Source: Ettlia oleoabundans (taxonomy: Eukaryota > Chlorophyta > Chlorophyceae > Chlamydomonadales). Taken from it: a stretch of 57,226 bases of DNA. Of the stretch, positions 1-11,683 are shown one piece after another (position 1 is the first letter of the stretch; the number at the start of each line of letters is the position of its first letter). The position numbers and the translations under genes were made by a program. Under the pieces are notes generated by a model. The model was not told the origin of the DNA. It made no database searches and saw only the letters and a program-made list of their open reading frames with translations. The DNA is taken from NCBI GenBank assembly GCA_019693395.1, contig JAAMXP010004547.1:1-57226 (forward strand), in the 5' to 3' direction.

Positions 1-2951
1 CGCGGCAGGGTGGGATGGGGGGTGGGGGCACATGTATGGGGCTGACCCATCCGTTATCATGTCCTTGCAGGCGCCCTGCACACCCACAGCAGCCTGGCGG
101 CAATGATGGACACGCTATGTCGGGCCTGGGAGTGGGAACTGCAGGACAGGTGGGGGCAATGATAGTGGCGAGAGGCAGTCTCTGCTTGCGTGCAGCTGGT
201 GTCCTATTTGGTCAAGGAGTGCTTGGATACATCCCAATATGTTGTCCTTGTTGATTGCAACCTTGTTGGTTGTGTTCTGTTTCAGGATCTTGCATGCACT
301 GCCCCTCCATCACGTCCACGGCATCGTCAACGCCCTCTACTGCCCTCTCCGAGTCGGTATGTTTGGAGGCAAGATCCAGCTATGTGGTGCTGAATTCCGT
401 GGCAGCATCACATGCTCGATATGTTTGCCTTGGCATTTTTACATGTGCCTGGGCACAGGCAGTGCGCCGTGCTGGAAATGGCGCTCATGTTGCGAATGCC
501 TAGTGCCTCCCGTAAGTGCTGCATGTGGTGCTGTTTGGTACGCTGCAGGCGCCTGTGTGGAAATGCTGCCCAAGTTTTCCACCAATGAAGTGTGGCAGCG
601 ACTACAGGTGCATATGATGTCGGCTGCGCTGCTGCTAGCGGTCCTTACCAGATGCAGATGCCACTTCGGTATGGGAGAGTACATGCCACAGCACAGGCTT
701 TTCATTGGGTGCTGACTGCTGCCTGGCTGCAGAGGCAGGATGATCCAGTTACTGTGTTCATGGGTGAGTGGCACTGCTGGGGCGTGTGGTCTGCAACACT
801 CCATGGCTTTCCACTGTGCCAGGCTGTGTATTGGGAGGCTACCGCTGTGGTGCAGCTCCCCTGCTTATCTCCGGCATGCAAGCGAAAGAGCCTGGCGTGC
901 TGCCCCTGCAGGGGTGCCGACAATGTACAGTCATCTGCTGTCGCGGTACGATGCCATGGAATTGGAGCAGCAGACGGCGGCAGCTGCAGCAGCACGGCGG
1001 GTGAGGTCTGCGTGCTGCTGAGTTTACTGGTTGTTGCAACTGGCCACATCTGGCGCGGGATGTCTTTGTCCAATCCTGCTCGTGATTGTGGTCACGGCTT
1101 GGTTTTTGTCTTCCACTGTACCATTCACTATGGCAAGTGCAGTTACGGCTGACCGTGAGCGGAAGTGCGGCATGCCCGGCGCCCATCATGCACCGCTGGG
1201 AGCAGCTTTCAGGTGGAGCACTGACTGCTTCAGGACTTGCTTTTCAGCCGCACTGCTGCTATGATTCCAGGGCACCAAAGCAAGCCCCAGGTTTAGGTAA
1301 TGCTGATGGGAAGCCAGTCAACTCCTATTAGCTCCGATGTAGCTTCTATGCAGGGCAAAAGTTGTTGGAGCGGTACGGCATGACTGAGACCGGCATGATA
1401 CTGGGGAACCCATACAGGTGGGGAGTTCCTGTCTTGGTTTGCCGCTTTGGTCGCGTTCAGCTTGTTTTCCGCTTACTGTGCAGGCCTGCTTATCCAGCCA
1501 AGGTACCACGGGGTGAAGCTTCACTGACCTACCTGCGGCTGGCACTAAACCTGTGCGCAGGGGTGAACAGCGACCTGGCACCGTGGGTCAACCCTTCCCA
1601 GGCGTGGAGGCTCGCATTGCGGACAGCGATGGCAGGGATGCAGGGGCAGGTAAGCATTGATCATTTTTCCCAGTACCGTTTCCTGCCGTCGCCGTTTAAA
1701 GAGGGTGGCACATTACAACATGTAATATTCATCTCGGTCTGCCTTGCTGCCCAAGCCACTCACCAGCCTGTGCCGCTGCATTGAGAGACAACTATCGCGC
1801 GACCCTGCCACCATGCTCAGGGCCAGGAGAGCTGTGTGTGCGCAGCCCACAGCTGTTCAAAGGCTACTGGAACCGGCCTGAGGCCACCGCCACGGAATTC
1901 ACTGCAGACGGCTTCTTCAAGACAGGTGAGCTGGGGGCAACACTGGTTGTGCATAATTTGACCTTTCAACAGACTAAAACATACAGCATTTGTGAGGAGG
2001 CCAGCTAGCTGGCCTTTGTTTCGACTATGTGTGGGTCAAAGGGGAACGACTCGGGCCTCGTTCAATTGTATTGTTGGCAGCAAAGGGCATGGCTTCCCGG
2101 ATGGACTGCCCTGGTGCTGCAGGTGACACTGCTGTGATTGAGGACGGTTACTATCGGCTGTTGGGAAGAACCTCTGTGGATGTGAGTTTGCAGCAAGGGC
2201 TCATGTTTTGGGGTGCGAGATTGTATTGCGCATTGTCGCTGGCAGAAACGCAATTCCCGAGGGCAGCTGCCGATAAGTTGTCAAGCGTGCTTCACGACTG
2301 CAATGCAGGTTATCAAGCATGGCGGTTATAAGGCAAGCCTGTCAGCGCTGGTTACTGTGGAAAATGCCTGGGATATTAGATGTGCTGGGAGCTCTTTTGC
2401 CACCAAGTCCAAACAGCCACGCCGTAACAATGCTGTGTCTTGATTGCAGATCTCAGCGCTGGCAGTTGAGGGTGTTCTGCTGGAGCACCCTGCAATAGCG
2501 GAGGTGGTTGTCCTTGGACTGCCAGACGAAACCTATGGCGAGGTGGGGCTATTGTTTACAGATGCAAGGCCTGCCTCCTGCCTGATGCTGGCATCACCGG
2601 CTACTCCTGCTTGCTGGCAGTCCCCCTACCAGGGGGCCTGCTGCATAAGTTGTCATTTGCGTGTTTGTGCCTGCCGCTCTGCAGCGCATCGTGGCGGTGG
2701 TCGCTTTGAGGCAAGAGAAGGATGACGTAGCCAGTGGCGACAGCAGCAGCACCCACAGTAGCAGCAGTAATGTTAACAGTGATTGTAAGGGCTTGAGGCT
2801 GGCAGAGCTGCGGGAGTGGGCTGCGGACAAGCTTCCAGCCTATCAGCTGCCTGCTGAGCTGATGATAGTGCCAGCCATCCCCCGGAATGTGATGGGCAAG
2901 GTCAACAAGAAGGAGTTTAGGCAACAGCTGTTCCCTACCAATTCATTATGA
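1..2951 (+). CDS. AAE13: Malonate--CoA ligase (malonyl-CoA synthetase, AAE13/ACSF3 type), 5' partial
   Basis: Adenylate-forming enzyme that makes malonyl-CoA from malonate, ATP and CoA. The last 365 residues are present; the 5' part lies left of the window. Exons: 71-149, 286-356, 549-607, 733-763, 912-1000, 1143-1212, 1354-1417, 1561-1649, 1821-1925, 2123-2181, 2309-2332, 2450-2542, 2685-2951; all phases agree. The spliced protein reads [127 protein letters not shown] and [15 protein letters not shown]. This is the order of the ACSF3/AAE13 subfamily: YGMTE is the adenylation motif, GRTSVD the hinge region, and the lysine of GKVNKKE the C-terminal catalytic lysine. The intron after exon 11 (2333-2449) starts with GC, not GT. 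The stop is TGA. Converges with the next gene. Confidence 0.93.
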
Positions 2952-3088
2952 GCCAACAACCGACAGAGCGCTGCTGTTGCCCGCTTGCCAGCTTTTCTGA
3001 ATATCACATTACCGGCCATCGCTGGATTGTCATGCGCTAGCAACAGACATCGGCCAGTGCTGTTTGTTCCTATGCTGTCAATTGTCAT

Positions 3089-3195
3089 TTACAGATTAAT
3101 TGTCCCAAAACACGAGTCACAGTTTTTGTTAGTCAGAAAATTACAACTCTCAGAATTGAAAGTATTGCAAAACCCTCTCATCCAGTGCTTTGTAA
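3089..3195. terminator. Overlapping polyadenylation elements of two convergent genes
   Basis: In the 327 bases between the convergent stops at 2951 and 3279 there is no gene. A plus-strand TGTAA at 3191-3195 could serve the malonyl-CoA synthetase transcript. Minus-strand TGTAA copies (TTACA on the plus strand) at 3141-3145 and 3089-3093 could serve the SET gene. TGTAA is the usual chlorophyte polyadenylation signal. If these are used, the two 3' UTRs overlap. Confidence 0.45.
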
Positions 3196-3278
3196 AAGGA
3201 AGCAAGTCACATGAAGCTTTGCAGTTCAACCCAAAGGGCGACCCACAGCCACTGCCCTCTTCAGAGGTATAGTCGTCG

Positions 3279-6200
3279 TCACTTTGCCCTCTCTGCTGCC
3301 TGCTTGCTAAGTCGCTTCCGGCTCTTGGCGATCGCCCTCTCCAGCAGCCGCTTCTTCTCTAAGCGGAACTCCACGGCGGCGCGCTGCCGGGGTGCCATCA
3401 AGTGCGCGGTCTGCGTTAGGAATGGGTGCGGGAATCATACAATAGCAGCTCAGAAACGTTCTTATCAAAGTGACTTTCAGGTTGTGGAATTGACAGTAGG
3501 GGGGAGGTGCGACAGAAAACAAACGCTGTGCCCAAACTGAGTCAAGACAGGCCAGGCAGCATAGCTAAAACACAGCAAACGGATGTCAGCCACCAGTCCA
3601 GTGCCCATAGAACCCTGTCATCCCCACCTGCAGCAGCAGCTCATCATCTGCCGCACTGCTGGGCTTGCTTGCCAGCTCTTTCTCTGCCGCAGCCAGCAGT
3701 GACTGTCGCAGCTGCACGTCGCTCACGCTGCTGCCGCCCAGTGCTGCAAGTGCCGCTTGCTGGCACTCGGCTGTGAAGCTGCCCTTGGCATTCACCAATA
3801 GCTGCAGAAAGAACAGGGAGCATCGAGGACATGAGCATTTGCCAGTATGCTGTCCTGTGATCAAATTCTGAGCAGGTTGCTAGCGCGTAAGAGCGGTGTA
3901 TATAGATGTAGCACAGGAGGCTGCTCAACATAACAATGATTGATGCCCATGCCAAACCGGCAGCCCTGGCTCCCTCTTCTCCCAGGCATGGTTGGAGCGT
4001 GCCGCTCGCCGCACCTGCACTGCTTGGCCCGCAAGCGTCGCCGTGAAGGCGTAGACATCATTGGGGTTGCCCTTCTCTGTGAAGGCATAATACTGCAGCA
4101 GCGAGCCGTTGCTCTGGGCGCCATAGGAGATGAACACCTTGAAACAACAGGGGCAAGGTATGCGCACACAGAGGTGGCTTGGGTGCGTAAACGTCACAAT
4201 TGCAGAAAGAGTGGACACATTGTGATGGGTGGTAAGCTAACGGTCAGGGCAATGGTAGGCATAAGGACGTGTGCCATGCTGGCCGCAGCCTGCAGTGCAG
4301 CCACACCTGCTCGTCCTTCTTATAGGCCGATTTGGTGGAAAGGACAAAGGTATCTCGGAAGTATTCGTATGCCACATCAGACTGCACAGCACAGGAAAGG
4401 AGGAAAGGAGGAAAGGGTGCACGTCACTGGCGGAAAGGTGTCAAACACAAGGACAAGGCAGAGCACGAGCAATGTGCATGCGTCGCAAGCCCAGGCAAAA
4501 TATGTTGAGCAGCCGTCTGCACAACAGCAGCAGTGCAACCAATGACACATGGTGACGTAGTGGTGCTGCCAGCAAACACAAGTATGCCTGTGAAAGTACA
4601 ACAGTGCATGTCAAGGCATGGCACAGCACAGAACAGCCCAGCGCAACAAATGTTCCTCACCTCAACGAGGCTGCTGTGGTTGAGTGCATCCACCACTGGG
4701 CACAGCGCATACCACTTGAGCTTCTTGCTGCACATACAACTGATCGCAGCAGGGTCAAGCCCATGCAGCACCAACGTGTGGGGGCAGCAGCAGCACTTGC
4801 AACACAGCTGATGCGGGCCGCTGGGTCGCCGCTCAAGCTGTCAGAGGCCAGACGAGAACCACAATCAAGTATCTTGCTTGATAACAGGCCCTCCACTCGA
4901 GACAGAAACCATACTCGCTGCACTGCCAGTACAACTCTTGCCAGCGATTAATCTTTGGCCCTTTGACCTTTGCCTTCCACAGACTCAGGTCTGTGGAAGC
5001 CAAGCGGACAGATACAACTGGAACGCAAGGTGTATCACCTTATGAGCACATCATAGATGATGTTGAACACAAGGACAGAGATGAAGGCATTGAGCGCCTG
5101 CTCAAGGGGCAGCTGCTGCCAGATGGCGTAGGCACCGCCAGCTGCCAGCAGCAGGCCCAGCGTGCGTGCCTTCTCCCCCACTGCATTGGCAGATATTGGC
5201 AGAAAGGTGTGGCGAAGCCCGGGAGGGTTGGCAGCAGTTTCAGTATAGCTCAAGCTACCCAACAAGCTGAGCGTGACTAGTACGTGCTGCCAAATACAAC
5301 CACCCGCAAGGTTCTCGCTGATGGTGAGATGCCATTTCCCATAGCAGTTAAGCTCTCCCAACCCGATGCAGCCATGTCTTGGAGCAGCAGCATTGTGAAC
5401 GCGCCGCCCACCTGAGCTGCCTGTGTATGGCCCGCTGAAGGCTCGGCTGCGCACATTTTCCATGGCCCACAGGAAATCCTCCCAGCTGTAGCTGCCCATG
5501 CCGGGACGTACCGCCGCACAAAAGTTGTTGTACTGCTGCCGCCACGCTGACTGCTGCTGCTTGATCTGCGCCAATGGAATGCAGGGTGTTGCGGAATGCA
5601 CTTGGTGCAGTCAGGTGCAGGGAACGCCAGTTGGGCCGGGAGCAACTTGTTCCCTCAGTTGGCAGCAAGTTAGGTGCCAGTTGCCGCACCGAACAGCCTG
5701 CACCAAGTGCTCCGCTCCGCTCCGCCAAAGAACCGTGCACTAGGGACGCACCCATGCCCTAATCCAAAAGCAGCAGACGGGACAGTTCAGCTGCACCAGC
5801 AGTACCTCTTGTATTGCTGGATGGTACTGCAGCTCTGCCAGCTCAGCTTCCTCCCAGCGCACGGGGGTATCGATGCTGCTGGGAAGCTGCTCCACGTAGC
5901 CCCATACCGCGCCGTCCCGCCCCTTACGCCGCTCCCACAGCAGCAGTACTGCCATCTTCGCATACCAGGGCGCCTCCTTGTAGAAGGCTGCAGCACAACA
6001 GAGGGGGATGCAACGCATACAATGGGTTCGGCAATGGGATTTGCAGCAGCAGGATGAGGGGTGTGGCATCACCGGGAATGATTGTCGCACAGGTTACAGG
6101 CATATAATCCGTGGTTAAGGGCAGGCAATCTAGCGGTGCACGTGCAGCAGTCCATGCAGCAATGGCGCAGGTGGCAGAGCCAGATCATGGCTCCCAGGGA

Positions 6201-6973
6201 AGATCTGGTGACGCTCATATCACGCAAAACAAGTACACCCAACCAGCTCACCAACAACCCCTGTCACGCCCGGCATGCCCCACAAGCAAAGGTACAGGCG
6301 CTGCGCTGCCAGCACACGCATTGGCTCACGTCCCGCCACTGCCAAGCCCACCTGGATCGATGAGTTCAGGGCAGGGGCAGCGCTCGTTTGGCGCCACCAC
6401 CAGCGCAGCTGCTCGCGGTACTGTCACAAACACCTCATCTGCTGCAATGTCTGCCATGGCTTTGCCGCCGCGCAGCTCGCCAAAGAAATCTTGGGTGACT
6501 TTGGGGGACAGGATGCCTGCAGAGGCAATGCTAGCTTACAAAAATTGAGGCCTGTGTTCCAATTTTCTATGCGGTTAGGCAGAATGTAAACACATGAAGC
6601 AGAAGCAGTTGATCTCTGGAGCAGAGAGACGAGCGGGTGGTGCTTGGCAGGGTAAACCGCGCGAGCCTGGCTTCTGTATCATCTGCCTAGTTGAACAACA
6701 CCTGCCTGCTTGTGAAGCCCAATCCAGGTAGCTCTTGGTGACGGCTGCCTCCGTTGGCTTGCTGCCGCCGCTACTGCTGCTGGACTGTGGCGGCGCGGCG
6801 GTGGCAGCGGCAAAGTGGCGGCGGCGCCGATGACGAGGTGGCCGCTGCTGAGCTGCTGTTGCCCATGTGCTGCTTGGCGGTTGAAAGTGGAACGGCAATG
6901 ATGCTGCGGTTCTAGGTGCCCGCCTTCCCGGGGCAGTGCTGGCAGGCGCCACGACACTTCGCAGATTGGCCAT
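3279..6973 (-). CDS. Plastid SET-domain protein-lysine methyltransferase (Rubisco LSMT-like)
   Basis: Ten-exon model, 493 residues: 6973-6706, 6516-6352, 5987-5806, 5565-5412, 5180-5039, 4727-4661, 4381-4307, 4137-4015, 3801-3628, 3410-3279. The start at 6973 gives an Arg/Ala/Ser-rich N-terminus of about 65 residues that looks like a plastid transit peptide. The SET domain starts near GILSPKVTQDFFGELRGGKA, continues through FYKEAPWYAKMAVLLLWE and SWEDFLWAMENVRSRAFSGP, and has the NHS motif (residues 320-322) and VFISYGAQSN (352-361). The last two exons match the Rubisco-LSMT substrate-binding region, ending in AAVEFRLEKKRLLERAIAKS. Exon 5 inserts two hydrophobic stretches (about 264-277 and 285-303). 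Length fits the family (480-500). Intron 1 fits the phase only with a GC donor at 6705. The target is unknown; a pTAC14-like role is possible. Confidence 0.85.
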
Positions 6974-7363
6974 CGTGCAAATGTGGGGTGGTCACGAACT
7001 CGAGATGGCTGCTGGGCAGTGCCGCATCCATTGAGATTGCTACTTGGCCGCACCCATGCCATGCTGACAACGCAAGAGTGCATCAGGACCCAGGATGAGG
7101 TGGAATGGGATGCAACTTGAAGCGCTTCTGGGGCTTTGCAAAGTCTCTGCATTCCGCGATCGATACTTCATCTAGTCCTCCAGAGCAGCGCAGCCCAAAG
7201 TTGGCGCTCACCGTGCGCCCATCCCTAGACTTTCGGCGCTTTCTGGGCAGCGCATTACCTTTTGCGGTCAGCTACAGAGTTCCTGGATTGATCCAGATCG
7301 ACGAGACCGAGAGAGGAAGGGTCACGCACAGGACCGGACGGCCCACCTCGCCAGACTGCCAGA
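6974..7363. promoter_or_regulatory. Shared divergent promoter region, SET methyltransferase / KAS I
   Basis: These 390 bases separate the start codon of the minus-strand SET gene from that of the plus-strand KAS I gene. Both products look plastid targeted. I see no clear TATA box. The region must hold both 5' UTRs and both core promoters, so some elements are probably shared. This is inferred from position only. Confidence 0.4.
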
Positions 7364-10300
7364 ATGGCACAGCAAACGGCCAGGATCCAAATGGCAGCAG
7401 TGCAGCAATCCAGTGGGATCAGCAGCAAGCAGAACGCCGCTAGCACAAGTAAGTGGTCAGCGCCCTCGCCGCCAGCAGCCCTTGACCTGCAGACTGTAAT
7501 CTTCGTAGTTGGCATTCCAATCCGACTGTGTACGAGCAACAGAACTCTTTCCTTCAACTGCATTGCGTTTGTATCAAATGCTCTCACACCTGTCAATCAT
7601 GCAGCGGGCCTCCGACCAGCGGCACGGTTCCCGCGGCGGCAGCGATATGTGGCCGCAACTGCAGCAGCGGCGGCGGTGGACGCACCGCAACGCAGAGTCG
7701 TAGTGACAGGGCAAGGCGTTGTGAGCAGCCTAGGACACAGCCCAGATGAATTCTACAACAACCTCCTAGCAGGGACAAGCGGCGTCAGCATGATTGAAGG
7801 CTGGGACACAGGTGCGGCAGCTGTAGCACCCCTCATCATCGCATGTCTATCATTAATGGATTAGTGACAGTCAGGCATCGTACACAGGATATGCAAAGGC
7901 AAATTTCTGACGCTAACAAAATTTCCTTCGCTCCTTGTCTCCCCTTCTTTGTGTGTTAAAAGCTTGGTCGTTTCTGTTTTTCTCTTCAGCCACCTGTCGC
8001 CTACTGGTGGGCCCTTCACCCTCTTTCCGTGGCATTGCCTTCTGCAGCGGAGTTCAGCACGCGGTTTGCGGGGCAGATCAAGAGTGTTGACTGCGACGGT
8101 CTGGTGCTCAAAAAGTGGGAAAAGCGGATAGATCCTGTCATGAAGTGAGTACCCGTGCATGCTGCCTGCTGCCTCTGGTTCTGGCTGCTCGGCGTTGTCC
8201 GCCCACCTGAGCTGTAGGTTTGCCTTCCACCGTTACACTACGGCATAAACTACGGCATAAGGATGCATTTGAGAGAGACAAAGCTGTACACGCATAGCTG
8301 GGCTGTGCCACTGGTTATGTATTCTGGTTTGGTTGCAAGCTAATTCCTAACATTTTTTTCACGATCCCACATTTCAATCATGAGTATACACACGTCCTCA
8401 GGCCGATTTCAGCATAGCTCCGTAAGCGAACCTGCTCTCTTATCTTGAGGTAAGTAAATTGTCACCAGGACATGTTGTGCCTTCATCCTTGCAGGTATAT
8501 GATGGTGGCAGGGAAGAAAGCGCTGGGTGATGCAGGGCTGGAATGGGAGGGCCCGGAGATAAAAGACCTGAACCGGCAGCGCTGCGGCATCTTGATAGGT
8601 GTGTGTGCACCTGTCGCGGTCACAGCCCCTGATTGTGTCTGTGGGTGTGTTGCATTAGATTTTTTTGTTTGTGGCGGTAGCTCCACAACTCTACTGATAC
8701 TGTTGGTGGCGGCACCAATTCTTCTTGCACCAACAGTTTGGGGTTATACCAAGCATTGGGCATATGCCCAAAATCCACCTGCAGGAAGATGTTTTGGGTC
8801 CATCAGCCTAAATTTCAGTTGCCCTTCCCGCAACCGTCTGCTTCCCTCCTGTCCCCGCAGGCACGGCCATGGGCGGCATGCAGACTTTTTCCACGGCCGT
8901 TGAGTCTCTCTGCACCAGCTTCAAAAAAATGAACCCCTTTTGCATCCCATTTGCCATCCAAAACATGGGTGGTGCCATGTTGGCAATGGATCTGGAATTC
9001 ATGGGACCCAACTACCCCATAGCTACCGCCTGTGCCACCGGCAACTACTGCATCCTCAGGTGGGGGCAGGCGGAATGCAGTGCTGCAGCTGCAGAGGTGG
9101 CAGAAGGAGGGAAACCGACACCTACTGGCTCCAACTGGCTCTTTTGCGTTGCGGCAGATTGTGGGCATTTGGGGATGGATACTGCAATGCTTGGGGCTGT
9201 ATCCTGGCCGGCCGCCACTCCTGGGATGGGTCCATACATATTTGTCCAGCACAATATGCTCAGTTCGGTTGTGACTTTGTGGCTGGCCCTATCTGCTATG
9301 CTCTGCTCATCCCCTATCTCCTTTCCTGCCACTTTTTCACCTGCAGTGCTGCTGACCACATCCGCCGAGGCGAGGCAGATTTAATGCTTGCTGGTGGTTC
9401 AGAAGCCGTGGTCATTCCTTCGGCCATCGGCGGCTTCATTGCATGCAAGGCGCTGTCAAAGCGGAATGATGACCCCGCAGCTGCCAGCAGGCCCTGGGAC
9501 AGAAATCGGGACGGCTTTGTAATGGGAGAAGGCGCAGGTGGGTGGTGGCTTGTTTGGTTGATGAACGGGAGGGTTGATTGAATAAAGCGGAACGCTGTTC
9601 GTCTCTCGATTGGATGCATGTTCAGGCGCCTCGTGGGATTTTTTCCAGTGGCACTGTTGCTGCTGCTTCTTGGTCTGTTACCACCGCTCTTCTGCCTGGT
9701 TGCAGGCGTGCTTGTTCTTGAGGAGCTTGAGCACGCCAAGGCTCGCGGCGCCACCATTTTGGCGGAGTTTCTGGGCGGCGCCTTCACTTGTGATGCACAC
9801 CACATGACAGAGCCGGAGCCGCACGGTAAAGGAGTGATCATGTGCATCGAGCGGGCGCTAGAGAAGGCGGGGGTGGCGCCAGAGGAGGTGAGTGGGCTGC
9901 CTGGCAGGTGGGGCAGCAGTACTTCTGCTAGGTGCATGCTAGTCAACACTTGTGGCCCTGACTCGTCTTTTGCCTAAATGTGGGACCGGTCTGTTATGTG
10001 TTGGCTTGGTAGCTCTGACTGTCCTTCATTTCAACCATCGTGCATTAGCCTTCACCATAATAACTAAATTCAATCAGTGAACATTGCAACAACTGTACAA
10101 CCAACTGATGGAGGTGGAAGTGCCCCCTTTCCGGGCTGCAGGTTGGCTACGTCAACGCGCACGCCACCTCCACCCCCGCTGGTGACATGGCCGAGTACCG
10201 AGCCATCACCACCGCCCTGCCTCACAGCCACCTTAAAATAAACTCCACCAAGAGCATGATCGGCCACTTGCTGGGAGCGGCGGGAGCGGTGGAGGCAGTG

Positions 10301-10737
10301 GCGGCCATTCAGGCGCTGCGCACAGGTGCGGGCAGACAGGCTACAGCAAAAGAAGACAGGGTTGAGTCAAGGTTGAAAGAAATGGAAAAAGTGCAACTCC
10401 TGCTTGCAATGCCAGACAAGCAAGCAGCTTGGCCCGCTAACCGGTTTGATTTTGACAAGTTGATGTCTTTTGTTGGTGGCTGCTGTTGCGGCCAGCGTGT
10501 GCAACATCCCCTTTCAGGCGGCCCTCCTCGACCCATCCACTGCGCATGCTGCGCCATCATTATGCAGGCTACCTCCACCCCAACCTCAACCTTGACACCC
10601 CAGAGGAGGCGGTTGACCTCAACATTGTGGTGGGCAAGGAGAAACAGGAGTGGGACACCGACAAGGTGGTGCTGTCCAACAGCTTTGGCTTTGGCGGGCA
10701 CAACAGCTGCATCATGTTTCGCAAGTACAAGGACTGA
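7364..10737 (+). CDS. KAS1: 3-oxoacyl-[ACP] synthase I (KAS I), plastid
   Basis: Condensing enzyme of plastid fatty acid synthesis: adds malonyl-ACP to acyl-ACP during chain elongation. Nine exons, 472 residues: 7364-7448, 7605-7811, 8048-8144, 8495-8598, 8861-9059, 9347-9537, 9706-9887, 10142-10325, 10568-10737; phases agree throughout. Residues 1 to about 55 are rich in Ala, Ser, Gln and Arg with almost no acidic residues, as in plastid transit peptides, and the mature protein starts near [15 protein letters not shown]. The catalytic triad is visible: Cys222 in ATACATGN, His362 in [12 protein letters not shown] and His397 in [13 protein letters not shown]. The stretch [20 protein letters not shown] is typical of KAS I, and [10 protein letters not shown] is near the end. 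A second in-frame ATG at 7394 could also be used. The stop is TGA. Confidence 0.95.
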
Positions 10738-11683
10738 ATTGGTGGTACAGTGATCGAAGCAGCGCTACCGCTCTGAAGAGCTGGCAGCATCTGGCCGGTT
10801 GAACAGCCAGCTGTCCCGGATGCTGAGCTGGCAAGCAAGCGGCCGGGTGCCGGCCAATATTTCTTGCCCAGCCTTTGGCGCCTGCTGAGCTACCCGTACC
10901 CGCTTTGTGAGTGCCACACCTACTTTTGGCACAGGCCTCCATCATACGCTGCGCTATGGTTGTGAAATCCCAGCGCCTGGTGGATGGAAACCCCTGCATT
11001 TGCTCCTCTTTTCTGCTGCATATTATTTCCTGTCCATTGTGCTTGCACTATTCAATCAGTACCTGCCTGTGCCAGCCCATTGTTGGTTGCAACCTTTGTC
11101 CCTCTTGCCTTCTTTACATTTTCCCTGCCACACCCGACACCTTGGCGCTACCTACCAAACTCCAAATGCTTGCTCGATCCTGTTTGACTGAAACTGACAG
11201 CCTGTTGTTGTGTGCAAAGAGAGCATCACCAACTGTTTCCTGCAAGCCTTGTAAACTCACTGAACTGCCAGTGCACCCATCAACTGCAGCATGTGTTTAG
11301 AAGCAAACAGGATCAGGCAGATGAGATGCAGACATTCATAGCAGACATAATGGAAGCCAGTTGTGATGTGTGCTGTGTGGAACCGCGGTACGATCTCATG
11401 GATGCACGATAACCTTTGGATAGCGCTTTGTTGTTGGCAGTGAGAAAAGGACCCCTGCTGCCGCAATCTCTGAGGCCGTGCTTTCTATTTAGTTACAGTG
11501 CTGGGCAGGGCAAGGCAATGCACTTGGGACAATCACATGATGGATGATCTGACAAATAACGCAACAGGAAAGTAAAGGTCAACTGAAGCTACAGAGTAAC
11601 TCACGAATCCAGTCACAGCCGGGTGCTGCCAGGCGGTTGCCAACTGCTAGGCAAGCTGTTGCTCCCATCGCGGCAGGCACCCT
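10738..11683. other. Convergent intergenic region with putative polyadenylation signals
   Basis: No convincing coding exon on either strand. A plus-strand TGTAA at 11250-11254 lies about 510 bases after the KAS I stop. A minus-strand TGTAA (TTACA at 11493-11497) lies about 190 bases after the stop of the carrier gene. The rest is probably 3' UTR of the two genes. Confidence 0.5.
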
